Source of the DNA: Flavobacteriales bacterium
Lineage (GTDB): Bacteria; Bacteroidota; Bacteroidia; Flavobacteriales_F; PHOS-HE28
Assembly (NCBI GenBank): GCA_020635695.1
Contig: JACJZH010000003.1
Coordinates: forward strand, 390,460 to 454,459
Direction: 5' to 3'
DNA length: 64,000 nucleotides
Position numbers and translations under genes: made by a program. Positions 23,801 to 31,495 of the stretch are shown here, in pieces. Positions within the stretch are counted from its first letter, which is position 1, and each line of letters begins with the position of its first letter. The notes below the pieces were generated by a model. That model searched no databases, was not told where the DNA came from, and saw only the letters and a list, made by a program, of their open reading frames with translations.

Positions 23801-23885
23801 TGGTACGGACGGGGGGACTCGAACCCCCACACCTTGCGGTACCAGATCCTAAGTCTGGCGCGTCTACCAATTCCGCCACGTCCGT
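23801..23885 (-). tRNA. tRNA-Leu, anticodon TAG
   Basis: On the minus strand the 7-bp acceptor stem ACGGACG pairs with CGTCCGT, and the anticodon stem CCAGA/TCTGG encloses the loop CTTAGGA with anticodon TAG. A long variable arm (class II) and a GTTCGAGTC T-arm are present. The 3' CCA is encoded. Length is 85 bases including CCA. It is preceded by a TAACTTCG promoter element and followed by tig. Confidence 0.96.
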
Positions 23886-23916
23886 AAGCGCCTTCCCGGT
23901 CTCCCGAAAAGGGCTG

Positions 23917-23924
23917 CGAAGTTA
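23917..23924 (-). promoter_or_regulatory. -7 promoter element for tRNA-Leu
   Basis: The minus strand reads TAACTTCG, about 31 bases before the mature tRNA 5' end. It stands back-to-back with the plus-strand flavin reductase promoter 20 bases away. Confidence 0.55.
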
Positions 23925-23944
23925 ACCGATCCGGGGTCTATGGC

Positions 23945-23952
23945 TACCTTTG
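23945..23952 (+). promoter_or_regulatory. -7 element 9 nt before the flavin reductase start
   Basis: TACCTTTG is a full TAnnTTTG match; the ATG at 23962 follows after 9 nt, predicting a nearly leaderless mRNA. Confidence 0.7.
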
Positions 23953-23961
23953 CCGGCCCGC

Positions 23962-24858
23962 ATGAAGCGCATCGTTCCCAGCGAATTACCGGTCCCCAAG
24001 CTCCATGGCCACCTGCTGGGTGCCATCGGGCCAAGGCCGATCTGCTTCGCGAGCACGATGGCCGCCGATGGCACCCCGAACCTGAGCCCCTTCAGCTTCT
24101 TCAACGTGTTCGGGGCCAACCCGCCGATCTGCATCTTCAGCCCGGCCCGGCGCGGCACCACCAACACCACCAAGGACACCTACCACAACGCCAAGGCCAC
24201 CGGCGAGGTGGTGATCAACGTGGTGACCTACGCGATGGTGCAGCAGATGTCGCTGGCCAGCACGGAGTATCCGCCCGAGGTGAACGAGTTCGAGAAGGCC
24301 GGCTTCACGCCAGAGCCCTCCGAGCTGGTGAGGCCCTTCCGGGTGAAGGAAAGCCCCGTGCAGCTGGAATGCCGCGTGAAGGAGGTGGTGGAGACCGGAC
24401 AGGGGCCCGGGGCCGGCAACCTGATCATCTGCGAAGTGGTCTTGATGCACATCAACGAGGACGTGCTCGATGCCGAGGGACGCATCGACCAGCGGAAGAT
24501 CGACCTGGTGGCCCGCATGGGCGGCAACTGGTACTGCCGCGCCCATGGCGATGCCCTCTTCGAAGTGGCCAAGCCCATCGGCCGGCTCGGGATCGGGGTG
24601 GACGGCCTGCCGGAGGACGTGCGCCGCAGCACCGTGCTCACCGGCAACGACCTGGGCCGCCTGGGTAACACCGAACAACTGCCCGACGAGACGCGGGTGA
24701 ACGAATACAAGCTCACCGATCTGGCGGACCTCTTCCTGGAGCACCAAGGCCGACCCGACGCCCTGCGCGAGGCCCTGCACCGCCATGCCCATGAACTCCT
24801 TGAGCAGGACCGGGTGGAAGAGGCCTGGATGACCCTGCTCGCCTTCAACGACCGTTGA
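23962..24858 (+). CDS. Flavin reductase family protein (FMN-binding split barrel)
   Basis: 298-aa protein with a flavin-reductase-like split-barrel domain (about 15-200). The motifs LLGAIGPRPICFASTMAADGTPNLSPFSFFNVFGANPPICIFSP and GTTNTTKDTYHNAKATGEVVINVV are typical of the subgroup that binds FMN without an obvious partner. The C-terminal ~80 residues are a helical extension found in Bacteroidota members. The start at 23962 directly follows the promoter; an in-frame ATG at 23950 would overlap the promoter element. It opens an operon with DUF3127 and a fatty-acid transporter gene (gaps of 5 and 1 bases). The substrate is unknown. Confidence 0.88.
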   Translation: MKRIVPSELPVPKLHGHLLGAIGPRPICFASTMAADGTPNLSPFSFFNVFGANPPICIFSPARRGTTNTTKDTYHNAKATGEVVINVVTYAMVQQMSLASTEYPPEVNEFEKAGFTPEPSELVRPFRVKESPVQLECRVKEVVETGQGPGAGNLIICEVVLMHINEDVLDAEGRIDQRKIDLVARMGGNWYCRAHGDALFEVAKPIGRLGIGVDGLPEDVRRSTVLTGNDLGRLGNTEQLPDETRVNEYKLTDLADLFLEHQGRPDALREALHRHAHELLEQDRVEEAWMTLLAFNDR

Positions 24859-24863
24859 CCACC

Positions 24864-25241
24864 ATGCCCACCTACAGCATCACCGGAACCATCAAGCAGA
24901 TCGGCCAGACCCAGGAGATCAGCCCCACCTTCAAGAAGCGGGAGTTGATCCTGCTGGAACCCGTCGGCAACCGCGACCAGCCCGTGCCCATCGAGTTCAT
25001 CCAGGACGACGGCGCCATGCTGGACCAGTTCGCCCCGGGCGAGAAGGTCACCGTGTCCTTCTTCATCAATGGCCGCGAATGGACCGCCCGCGACGGCACG
25101 GTGAAGTACTTCCTGAGCCTGAAGGGCCAGCGGATCGACCGCGTGGACGCCCCCGCACCGGGCGCTGGCGCCCCCCCGCCCCCGCCTCCCACCGCGGCCG
25201 ACGAGCCCATCGGCGGCGACGAGGACGACCTGCCCTTCTGA
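24864..25241 (+). CDS. DUF3127 domain protein with SSB-like acidic tip
   Basis: 125-aa protein. The DUF3127 domain (about 3-90) starts YSITGTIKQIGQTQEISPTFKKRELIL and looks like an OB-type beta barrel. It is followed by a Pro/Ala linker (APGAGAPPPPPPTAADEP) and an acidic end GGDEDDLPF. This layout mimics single-strand DNA-binding protein, whose C-terminal tip is DDDIPF, and suggests a nucleic-acid-linked role in Bacteroidota. That is inference from the layout. Translation is tightly coupled with both neighbours, whose functions (flavin reductase, transporter) give no obvious link. Confidence 0.8.
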   Translation: MPTYSITGTIKQIGQTQEISPTFKKRELILLEPVGNRDQPVPIEFIQDDGAMLDQFAPGEKVTVSFFINGREWTARDGTVKYFLSLKGQRIDRVDAPAPGAGAPPPPPPTAADEPIGGDEDDLPF

Positions 25242-25242
25242 G

Positions 25243-26634
25243 ATGGCCTTCGCGGACCGGCTGATCCGGACCCTCCGCGCCGTCCTGCCCTCGCCCTTCT
25301 CCATCGCGGTGGTGCTCACCGCGCTCACCTTCGTGCTGGCCTTCGCCTTCACCGGCGCCGACCTGCCTCCCGGTGAACGCGTCCTGCGCCTGCTCGGCCA
25401 TTGGGAACAGGGCCTCTGGAGCCCGCCCCTGCTGGTGTTCACGGTGCAGATGATGCTGATCCTGGTGCTGGGGCATGCCATCGCCCTCAGCCGGCCGGTA
25501 CAGCGGGTGGTGCGCCTGGCGCTCTTCACCTGCCGCGACACCCCCAGCGCGGCGGCCACGGTGGCGCTTTGCGCCCTGCTGGTCAGCTTCTTCAACTGGG
25601 GGCTCGGGCTGGTGTTCGGTGCGCTCTTCGCCCGGCAGGTGGCCGAACATGCCGCCCGGAAGGGTTTCGGGCTCAACTATGCGCTTGTCGGTGCTGCGGG
25701 CTATGCGGGCATGATGGTCTGGCACGGCGGCATCTCCGGTTCGGCACCGATCAAGGTGGCCGAGGCGGGGCACCTGCGCACCCTGATGGCCGGACTGGTG
25801 CCCGATACCGAACTGGCCCGGCTCCCCGAGCGGATCGGCTTCGAGGAAACGGTCTTCGCCTCTCCCAACCTGGTCACCGCCCTGGCCCTGCTGGTGCTGG
25901 TGCCCCTTACACTGTACTTGCTGGGGAGGAACGACCGGAGCGGGGTGCCCGCGCTGCCGCCCACCACCTGGCACGACGACCCGGAGGAGGGTCCGGCCAA
26001 GGGTGCGGAACGGCTGGACCGCTCACCCGTGGCGGCCTGGCTCTTCGGGGGCATCATCCTGCTGTACGGCGCCTGGACCTCACTGGCCCATTTCGGCCGC
26101 GAGGGCTTTGCCTTCATCACCCCGGACCGGATCAACCTGCTGCTGCTGGGGCTGGCGGTGGTGCTGCATGGCAGCTTCGCGCGTTTCCTGCGGGCGGTGG
26201 ACGAGGCCGTGACCGGCGCCGCCGGCATCCTGGTGCAGTTCCCCCTCTACTTCGGCATCATGGGACTGATGCGCGGCTCGGGGCTGGTGCAGCAGTTCTC
26301 CGAAGCCCTGGTGGCGCATGCCACACCCACCACCTTTCCACTGTTCACCTTCCTGAGCGCCGCCGTGGTGAACGTGTTCGTGCCCAGCGGCGGCGGGCAA
26401 TGGGCGGTCCAAGGGCCCATCATCGTGCAGGCCACCGAGAGCCTGGGTACGGGCCTTCCGCGGAGCATCATGGCCCTGGCCTACGGCGACCAGCTCACGA
26501 ACATGCTGCAGCCCTTCTGGGCCCTCCCCCTGCTGGGGATAACAGGGCTGAAGGCGCGCGCCATCCTCCCCTATGCCCTCGTGCTGATGGCCCTGGGGGC
26601 GGTGGTCTTCTGTGCCACGTTGCTCCTCTGGTGA
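25243..26634 (+). CDS. Short-chain fatty acid transporter (AtoE family)
   Basis: 463-aa membrane protein with about 12 helices. The motifs LLVSFFNWGLGLVFGALFARQVAEHA, GMMVWHGGISGSAPIKVAE, and FVPSGGGQWAVQGPIIVQA near the C-terminus are characteristic of the AtoE short-chain fatty acid transporter family. It would take up acetoacetate, butyrate or similar acids. The ATG is one base after the DUF3127 stop, so it is the third gene of the flavin reductase operon. The convergent ABC permease gene ends 15 bases downstream. Confidence 0.9.
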   Translation: MAFADRLIRTLRAVLPSPFSIAVVLTALTFVLAFAFTGADLPPGERVLRLLGHWEQGLWSPPLLVFTVQMMLILVLGHAIALSRPVQRVVRLALFTCRDTPSAAATVALCALLVSFFNWGLGLVFGALFARQVAEHAARKGFGLNYALVGAAGYAGMMVWHGGISGSAPIKVAEAGHLRTLMAGLVPDTELARLPERIGFEETVFASPNLVTALALLVLVPLTLYLLGRNDRSGVPALPPTTWHDDPEEGPAKGAERLDRSPVAAWLFGGIILLYGAWTSLAHFGREGFAFITPDRINLLLLGLAVVLHGSFARFLRAVDEAVTGAAGILVQFPLYFGIMGLMRGSGLVQQFSEALVAHATPTTFPLFTFLSAAVVNVFVPSGGGQWAVQGPIIVQATESLGTGLPRSIMALAYGDQLTNMLQPFWALPLLGITGLKARAILPYALVLMALGAVVFCATLLLW

Positions 26635-26649
26635 AGGCACTTTCCGGGT

Positions 26650-27858
26650 TCAGCGCCCGGTGATGCCGCGCGTGTCCAACGCATCGCGCAACCCGTTGCC
26701 CACGAGCATGAAAGCCAGCGTGAGCACCATGATGCAGGCGCCCGGAAGCATCGCCAGGTGCGGGAGGCCCGTGGCGATGTAGGGGTAGTAGGCCCGGATC
26801 ATCCCACCCCAGCTCACCATCGGAAGTTGCGCTCCGATGCCGAGGAAGCTGAGGCCCGCCTCCATAAGGATGGCCGTGGCGAAGTTGGCCGCGCTGATCA
26901 CGATCACCGGCCCCATCACGTTGGGCAGGATGTGGCGGAAAATGATGCGGCCAGGAGTGTATCCCAGTGCCTTGGCCGCCTCCACGAACTCCATCTCGCG
27001 CACCCGCACCACCTCGCCCCTGACCACGCGCGCCACCTCCACCCACATGGTGAGACCGACGGCGATGAACACCTGCACAAATCCCTTCCCAAGGGCCAGG
27101 GTGATGGCGATGACCAGCAGCAGCGTGGGAATGCTCCACACCACGTTCACCAGCCACATGATCACATCGTCCACCGGCCAGCGCCGCACCCTTCCGAACA
27201 GGCGGAAGGTGGGGGCCTCCGCCCTGAAGTAGCCGGCCAAGGCACCGAGCGGGATGCCGATCAGCAACGAGATGAGCACGGCGATCAGCCCCACGCTCAG
27301 GGATATCACCGTACCCGCCATCAAGCGGCTGAGCACATCGCGCCCGAAGCTGTCCGTGCCCAGCAGGAAACGCTTCTCTACAAGGCTGGCCTGCACCCGG
27401 GCCTCACCTGACAGGGGCGCGGTCATCAAGCTTCCCGGCGGGAAGGCGGAGAGTTCGGTCAGCGGGATGCGGTGCTCCTCGCCGGGGACCAGGTCGTTGT
27501 GCCCATTGAACTCCTCCACGACCACGGTATCACCCTGCAGACGCCAGGCATGCACGGGGAGCAGCGAGAAGGGCTCCTCGCTGCCGCCGAACAACATCCT
27601 GCCGAAGAAGCCGGAGGTGGAGGGCTCCGCCCGGGGCACCTTCAGCATGGGCACCTTGAAGCCCGGAGGCTGGTCGCGGATGCCCAGCACCTGCCGGTTG
27701 GCCCAGGGCGTGGGGTCGGGCCGGATGTTGGCCCCGAACAGGGCGATGCCCACCGCGAGCCCGATCACCACCATGCCCGCCACGGCCAGCGGGTCGCGCC
27801 GCAGGCGTTGCCAGGCGATGCGGCCCAGGCTCGTTCCCCGATCGTCCGAAGTGCTCAC
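26650..27858 (-). CDS. ABC transporter permease, dipeptide/oligopeptide (DppC/OppC) type
   Basis: 402-aa inner-membrane permease. One N-terminal helix (VAGMVVIGLAVGIALF) is followed by a ~150-residue periplasmic segment. The BPD_transp_1 domain has GTDSFGRDVLSRLMAG and the ATPase-coupling EAA loop EFVEAAKALGYTPGRIIFRHILPN. No binding protein, second permease or ATPase gene is adjacent, so the rest of the importer is elsewhere. I chose the GTG at 27858: it overlaps the preceding gene's stop as GTGA, matches the coupling seen upstream, and gives the normal N-terminus. An ATG would require reading far into the glycosyltransferase gene. Confidence 0.88.
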   Translation of the reverse strand: MSTSDDRGTSLGRIAWQRLRRDPLAVAGMVVIGLAVGIALFGANIRPDPTPWANRQVLGIRDQPPGFKVPMLKVPRAEPSTSGFFGRMLFGGSEEPFSLLPVHAWRLQGDTVVVEEFNGHNDLVPGEEHRIPLTELSAFPPGSLMTAPLSGEARVQASLVEKRFLLGTDSFGRDVLSRLMAGTVISLSVGLIAVLISLLIGIPLGALAGYFRAEAPTFRLFGRVRRWPVDDVIMWLVNVVWSIPTLLLVIAITLALGKGFVQVFIAVGLTMWVEVARVVRGEVVRVREMEFVEAAKALGYTPGRIIFRHILPNVMGPVIVISAANFATAILMEAGLSFLGIGAQLPMVSWGGMIRAYYPYIATGLPHLAMLPGACIMVLTLAFMLVGNGLRDALDTRGITGR

Positions 27859-28994
27859 ACGCGACGTCCTTTCCAGGTGGTGCGGACGAAGATCGACACG
27901 ATCGCGATGAGCGGGGCGTAGATCGCGAACGCAAGCAGGGCGATCAGGGATGCGAGGGGCCGGTGCGGGGCATGCCAGGTACGCTTCACGGCCCCCACCA
28001 GACGCAGCACCGGGACCACCCACAACAGCCAGGCTGCCACGAGCAGGGCCCCGGACCTCAGCAGCCCCATCCCCACGTGAGCGGATCCCAGAAAACGCGC
28101 CGTGACCAGCAGGAGGATCCAGGGCAGCAGCAGCACGGCCAGCCCACCGACCAGGCCAAGGACGCTTCGGGAGCCGCGCATCTTCCCCGCCCAGCGAAGG
28201 CGCTGCCGCCACCAGCCGGACCATTCGTACTCGGGCTCCACCTCCACGGCGGCCTTCTGATCGGGGAGCACTCCCGCACGTCCCCCATGGCGAACGATCC
28301 GCTCCAGCAGGAACACGTCATCGCCGCTGGCCCAGCGGTCGCCGGCATAGCCTCCCATCCGCTCGAACACCTCCTTGCGGAAGGCCATGTTGGCCCCGTT
28401 CAGCAGCACCGGTCGCCCGCCGATCCCGGATCCCAGGGTGGCTCCCTGCAGGGCCGCGGTCTCCTCCGCTTGCAAGGTGCCCGGAAGACCGCTCCGATGG
28501 GTCATGCGCACCGGACCTCCGACCAGGACGTCCTCGGTTGCCCCGAGATGTCGAGCGAACACGTCCAACCTTTCCCGTCCGCATCGCACGTCCGCATCCG
28601 TGACCAGCACCCAGGCATGGCGCGCCCGGCCGACCCCCGTGGTGATCGCGGCCTTCTTCCCCTGCCCTTCCGCCGGCACCACCTGCAGGCCGGGCCATCG
28701 GGTCGCCATCGAACGGACACGCGCCGCGGTGCCATCGGTGCTGGCATCGTCCACCACGATCACCTCATAGCGTTCCTTCGACAGGGTCTGCTCGTGCAGG
28801 TCCTGGAGCAGGAAGGTGATGGTCCGTTCGGCGTTCCTGGCAGGCACCACCACACTGATGGATGGACCGGGCGAAGTCGGTTCCGGCCTGGTCACTTCCA
28901 TGCGTAGCAGGCGATCCCGCCAGCCCCCCAGCACGGAGGCGTGGACCAGCGTGGCCAGGAACACGAGCAGCACCAGGATCAGGAACGTGCTCAT
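27855..28994 (-). CDS. Family 2 glycosyltransferase, membrane-bound
   Basis: 379-aa enzyme. An N-terminal helix anchors the GT-A domain: SISVVVPARNAERTI, VVDDASTDGTAA, the DAD metal motif in VLVTDADVRC, the acceptor region GANMAFRKEVFERMGGYAGDRWASGDDVFL, and QRLRWAGK (a Q..RW motif typical of processive and lipid-linked enzymes). Three C-terminal helices follow. It is coupled by ATGA and GTGA overlaps to a flippase-like gene upstream and the ABC permease downstream. The donor and acceptor are unknown; a lipid or exopolysaccharide role is likely. Confidence 0.9.
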   Translation of the reverse strand: MSTFLILVLLVFLATLVHASVLGGWRDRLLRMEVTRPEPTSPGPSISVVVPARNAERTITFLLQDLHEQTLSKERYEVIVVDDASTDGTAARVRSMATRWPGLQVVPAEGQGKKAAITTGVGRARHAWVLVTDADVRCGRERLDVFARHLGATEDVLVGGPVRMTHRSGLPGTLQAEETAALQGATLGSGIGGRPVLLNGANMAFRKEVFERMGGYAGDRWASGDDVFLLERIVRHGGRAGVLPDQKAAVEVEPEYEWSGWWRQRLRWAGKMRGSRSVLGLVGGLAVLLLPWILLLVTARFLGSAHVGMGLLRSGALLVAAWLLWVVPVLRLVGAVKRTWHAPHRPLASLIALLAFAIYAPLIAIVSIFVRTTWKGRRV

Positions 28995-29965
28995 GCGCGA
29001 CGTGTGCGTATGCGGACCACCAACAGCACCACACTGCCGGCCACGGCGGGCAGTACGAGGTTCACCAGCCACACCGTGAACGCGGCCAGCAGGATACCCG
29101 AGGCCACGCCTCCCAAGGCGCCCAGCACGGCCAGCGAGACCGACCCCCGTACACCCAGTTCGGTGAGCATCACGGTGGGCACGAGCGTGGTGACCAGGTA
29201 GATCAGCGGTACGGCCAGCAGGGCGTCCCCGAGCCGCAGACCGGCATCGAACGCCAGCAACATCAGGACGAACTGCACCGTGAACACCACGTAGCGCAAC
29301 AGGCTGAGGAGCAGCACCACGACCAGCTCATGACGCGCGTAGCGGGACAGGATGCCGCTCGCTTCACCCAGCTTGCGCAGGAAAGGCACCAACAACAGCA
29401 GTTGTCGGAACAGGCCCGGGGAAAGGAACAGCACCAGTGCCGCACCCGCCACGATCGCGGTCAGCACCACCAGGGTCACGGACAAGCCTCCTCCAGGCCA
29501 CGGCAAGGGGCGCTCGAGGAGGAGCAGGACCACCAGCGAAAGTCCGCCGGCCAGGAGGGTGATCACGAACTGGGCGATGCTTCCCAGGGCCGTGGCGAAG
29601 CTGGCGGCGATGCGCGCGTCGGGCGAAAGGAACAACACGCGGCCCAGGAACTCCCCGGTGCGGTTCGGGGTGACCAACCCCACGCTGGTTCCGGCCAGGG
29701 TGGCCAGGAAGGCCCGGAGACCGCCGATCTCCTCGACCGGGGCCACCAGCCACCGCCACTTCGCGCTCTCCAGGCCCCAGTTCAGCACCATCAGCAGCAC
29801 CAGGGCCACCCACACGCCAGCGTGCACATCGGAGGCGGCCCGATCGCGCAGCGCTTCCAGGTCGGCGATACCTTTGGGCGAGGTCAGTTGCGCGTACAGG
29901 AACGCGCAGGCCAGGACGAAGATGCCCCAGCGGATCGGCCACAGGGTCCGGCTGGTCAAGCGCAC
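28991..29965 (-). CDS. Flippase-like membrane protein (lysylphosphatidylglycerol synthase TM family)
   Basis: 324-aa polytopic protein of the COG0392 family. Key features are NWGLESAKWRWLV, GTSVGLVTPNRTGEFLGRV and LVPTVMLTELGVRGSVSLAVLG, conserved in this group. Homologues are thought to move or modify lipid-linked molecules and often pair with GT2 enzymes, as here (ATGA overlap). The GTG at 29965 is preferred: a TACCTTTC promoter element ends 3 nt before it, and it avoids overlap with the divergent ruvC gene. The longer frame to 30055 would run 74 bases into ruvC. The end overlaps the GT2 start. Confidence 0.82.
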   Translation of the reverse strand: MRLTSRTLWPIRWGIFVLACAFLYAQLTSPKGIADLEALRDRAASDVHAGVWVALVLLMVLNWGLESAKWRWLVAPVEEIGGLRAFLATLAGTSVGLVTPNRTGEFLGRVLFLSPDARIAASFATALGSIAQFVITLLAGGLSLVVLLLLERPLPWPGGGLSVTLVVLTAIVAGAALVLFLSPGLFRQLLLLVPFLRKLGEASGILSRYARHELVVVLLLSLLRYVVFTVQFVLMLLAFDAGLRLGDALLAVPLIYLVTTLVPTVMLTELGVRGSVSLAVLGALGGVASGILLAAFTVWLVNLVLPAVAGSVVLLVVRIRTRRA

Positions 29966-29968
29966 GGT

Positions 29969-29976
29969 GAAAGGTA
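29969..29976 (-). promoter_or_regulatory. -7 element 3 nt before the flippase-like gene
   Basis: The minus strand reads TACCTTTC, one change from TAnnTTTG, in the 16-bp space between two divergent starts. Confidence 0.5.
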
Positions 29977-29981
29977 GCGGG

Positions 29982-30563
29982 ATGCAACGGACCACGAACG
30001 GCACGGCACCGAAGGAACGGGTGATCCTGGGGATCGACCCCGGGACCTCGGTCATGGGTTACGGCATCCTGTTGGAGCAGGGCATGCGTTGCACCCTGCT
30101 GGAGGCCGGTGCCATCCGCTTCCCCCGTGGCGACGATCACACGTTGAAGTTGCGGGCCATCTTCGCCAGCACCACCGAGCTGATCCGGAAGCACCACCCG
30201 GACGAACTGGCCATCGAGGCCCAGTTCTTCGGCAAGAACGTACAGAGCATGTTGAAGCTGGGCCGGGCCCAGGGCGTGGCCATTGCCGCCGCTCTTCAGC
30301 GGGAACTGGCCGTGGTGGAATATGCGCCCAAGCGGATCAAGCAGAGCATCACGGGCAACGGGAACGCGACCAAGGAACAGGTGGCGGGCATGCTGCTCAG
30401 CATCCTGGGCGTGAAGGAACTCCCGGACAGCACCGATGCCACGGACGCCGTGGCCGTGGCCGTCTGCCACCACTTCGCGGCCTCGGGCCGGGGGATGCCC
30501 GCCGGAGGTCGCGGTAAGGGATGGGCCTCCTTCGTCCGGAACAACCCGGACCGCTTGCGTTAG
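29982..30563 (+). CDS. ruvC: Crossover junction endodeoxyribonuclease RuvC
   Basis: 193-aa Holliday-junction resolvase of the RNase H fold. The acidic active site is visible as Asp in ILGIDPGTSVMGYG, Glu in ELAIEAQFFGKNVQSMLKLGRAQG, and Asp residues in DATDAVAVAVCHH. Resolvase cuts junctions made by RuvAB branch migration. The ATG at 29982 gives a 12-residue extension before the first strand compared with E. coli. The stop overlaps the convergent HIT gene by 4 bases. Confidence 0.95.
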   Translation: MQRTTNGTAPKERVILGIDPGTSVMGYGILLEQGMRCTLLEAGAIRFPRGDDHTLKLRAIFASTTELIRKHHPDELAIEAQFFGKNVQSMLKLGRAQGVAIAAALQRELAVVEYAPKRIKQSITGNGNATKEQVAGMLLSILGVKELPDSTDATDAVAVAVCHHFAASGRGMPAGGRGKGWASFVRNNPDRLR

Positions 30564-30949
30564 GCGTTGCGGATCCGTTCCGCGGTCGCCGCCAGCTGCT
30601 CGGGGGTGAACGAAGGCCGGGCGCGGCTGAACTCCATGTCGTGGACCCCGTCGATGGGGATCAGGTGCACATGGGCATGGGGCACCTCCAGGCCGATCAC
30701 CGAGACGCCGATGCGTGCGCAGGGCACCACGGCCTCGATCTTCCGGGCCACCTCCCGGGAAAAGGGCAGGATCCCCGCCAGCAGGTCCTCTTCCAGGTCG
30801 AAGAGGTAGTCCACCTCGACCTTGGGGATCACCAAGGTGTGTCCCTCCCGCAGCGGGTTGATGTCGAGGAACGCCAGGTAGCGGTCGTCCTCGGCCACCC
30901 GGTGGCAGGGGATCTCCCCGTTCACGATCCGTGTGAAGATGCTGGGCAT
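30560..30949 (-). CDS. HIT family nucleotide hydrolase
   Basis: 129-aa histidine-triad protein. The active-site motif HAHVHLIPI is at the C-terminal side, and the N-terminal IFTRIVNGEIPCHRVAEDDRYLAFLDINPLREGHTLVIPK is standard for HinT-like purine nucleoside phosphoramidases. It overlaps the greA stop by one base (TGATG), so greA and this gene are translationally coupled. It converges with ruvC, with overlapping stop codons. Confidence 0.93.
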   Translation of the reverse strand: MPSIFTRIVNGEIPCHRVAEDDRYLAFLDINPLREGHTLVIPKVEVDYLFDLEEDLLAGILPFSREVARKIEAVVPCARIGVSVIGLEVPHAHVHLIPIDGVHDMEFSRARPSFTPEQLAATAERIRNA

Positions 30950-31425
30950 CAGCGGGCGATGGATACGATCTCCAGGCGCATGGTGCTCCCGCTCGGGGTC
31001 TCCACCTCGGCCGTCTCGCCCTTCTCCTTGCCCAACAATCCCTTACCGATGGGTGAGCTCACGCTGATCTTGCCCACCTTGATGTCGGCCTCGCTCTCGG
31101 CCACCAGGATGAACTCCCGATGGGTGTCCGAATCCACCATCCGGACCATGACCTTGGAGTGGATGTAGACCCGGGAATCGTCCAGCTGGTCGGGGTCCAC
31201 CACGCGTGCGTTGCTCACCAGGGTCTCCAGCTTGGCGATCTTGGCCTCCAGCAGCCCCTGGGCATCCTTGGCGGCATCGTACTCCGCGTTCTCCGACAGG
31301 TCGCCCTTGTCGCGCGCATCGGCGATCTGCTGGGCGATCCGTTTACGCTCCACGGTCTTCAGCTGGTTGAGCTCGTCGACCAGTTTCTGGAGACCTTCCT
31401 CGGTGTAGTAGGCCGTGTTGGACAT
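30949..31425 (-). CDS. greA: Transcription elongation factor GreA
   Basis: 158-aa factor that rescues backtracked RNA polymerase. The N-terminal coiled coil (about 1-75) carries the acidic tip in IADARDKGDLSENAEYDAAKDAQG. The C-terminal domain has HREFILVAESEADIKVGKISVSSPIGKGLLGKEKGE. The length is standard. The promoter TAACTTTG lies about 50 nt upstream, and the leader starts with a perfect 9-bp hairpin. The HIT gene follows with a one-base overlap. Confidence 0.97.
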   Translation of the reverse strand: MSNTAYYTEEGLQKLVDELNQLKTVERKRIAQQIADARDKGDLSENAEYDAAKDAQGLLEAKIAKLETLVSNARVVDPDQLDDSRVYIHSKVMVRMVDSDTHREFILVAESEADIKVGKISVSSPIGKGLLGKEKGETAEVETPSGSTMRLEIVSIAR

Positions 31426-31447
31426 GACCGTTGGGTTGTATTCAACA

Positions 31448-31475
31448 GGAAAGAGGACCGAGAGGCCCTCTTTCC
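31448..31475 (-). other. Hairpin at the predicted 5' end of the greA mRNA
   Basis: GGAAAGAGG (31448-31456) and CCTCTTTCC (31467-31475) form a perfect 9-bp stem. It lies directly downstream of the promoter element at 31476-31483, so the RNA would begin almost at the stem. It precedes the greA start by about 22 nt. Confidence 0.6.
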
Positions 31476-31483
31476 CAAAGTTA
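31476..31483 (-). promoter_or_regulatory. -7 element for greA
   Basis: The minus strand reads TAACTTTG, a full match to TAnnTTTG, in the 70-base gap after the PorV-like gene. Confidence 0.65.
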
Positions 31484-31495
31484 CGATGATCGCCC

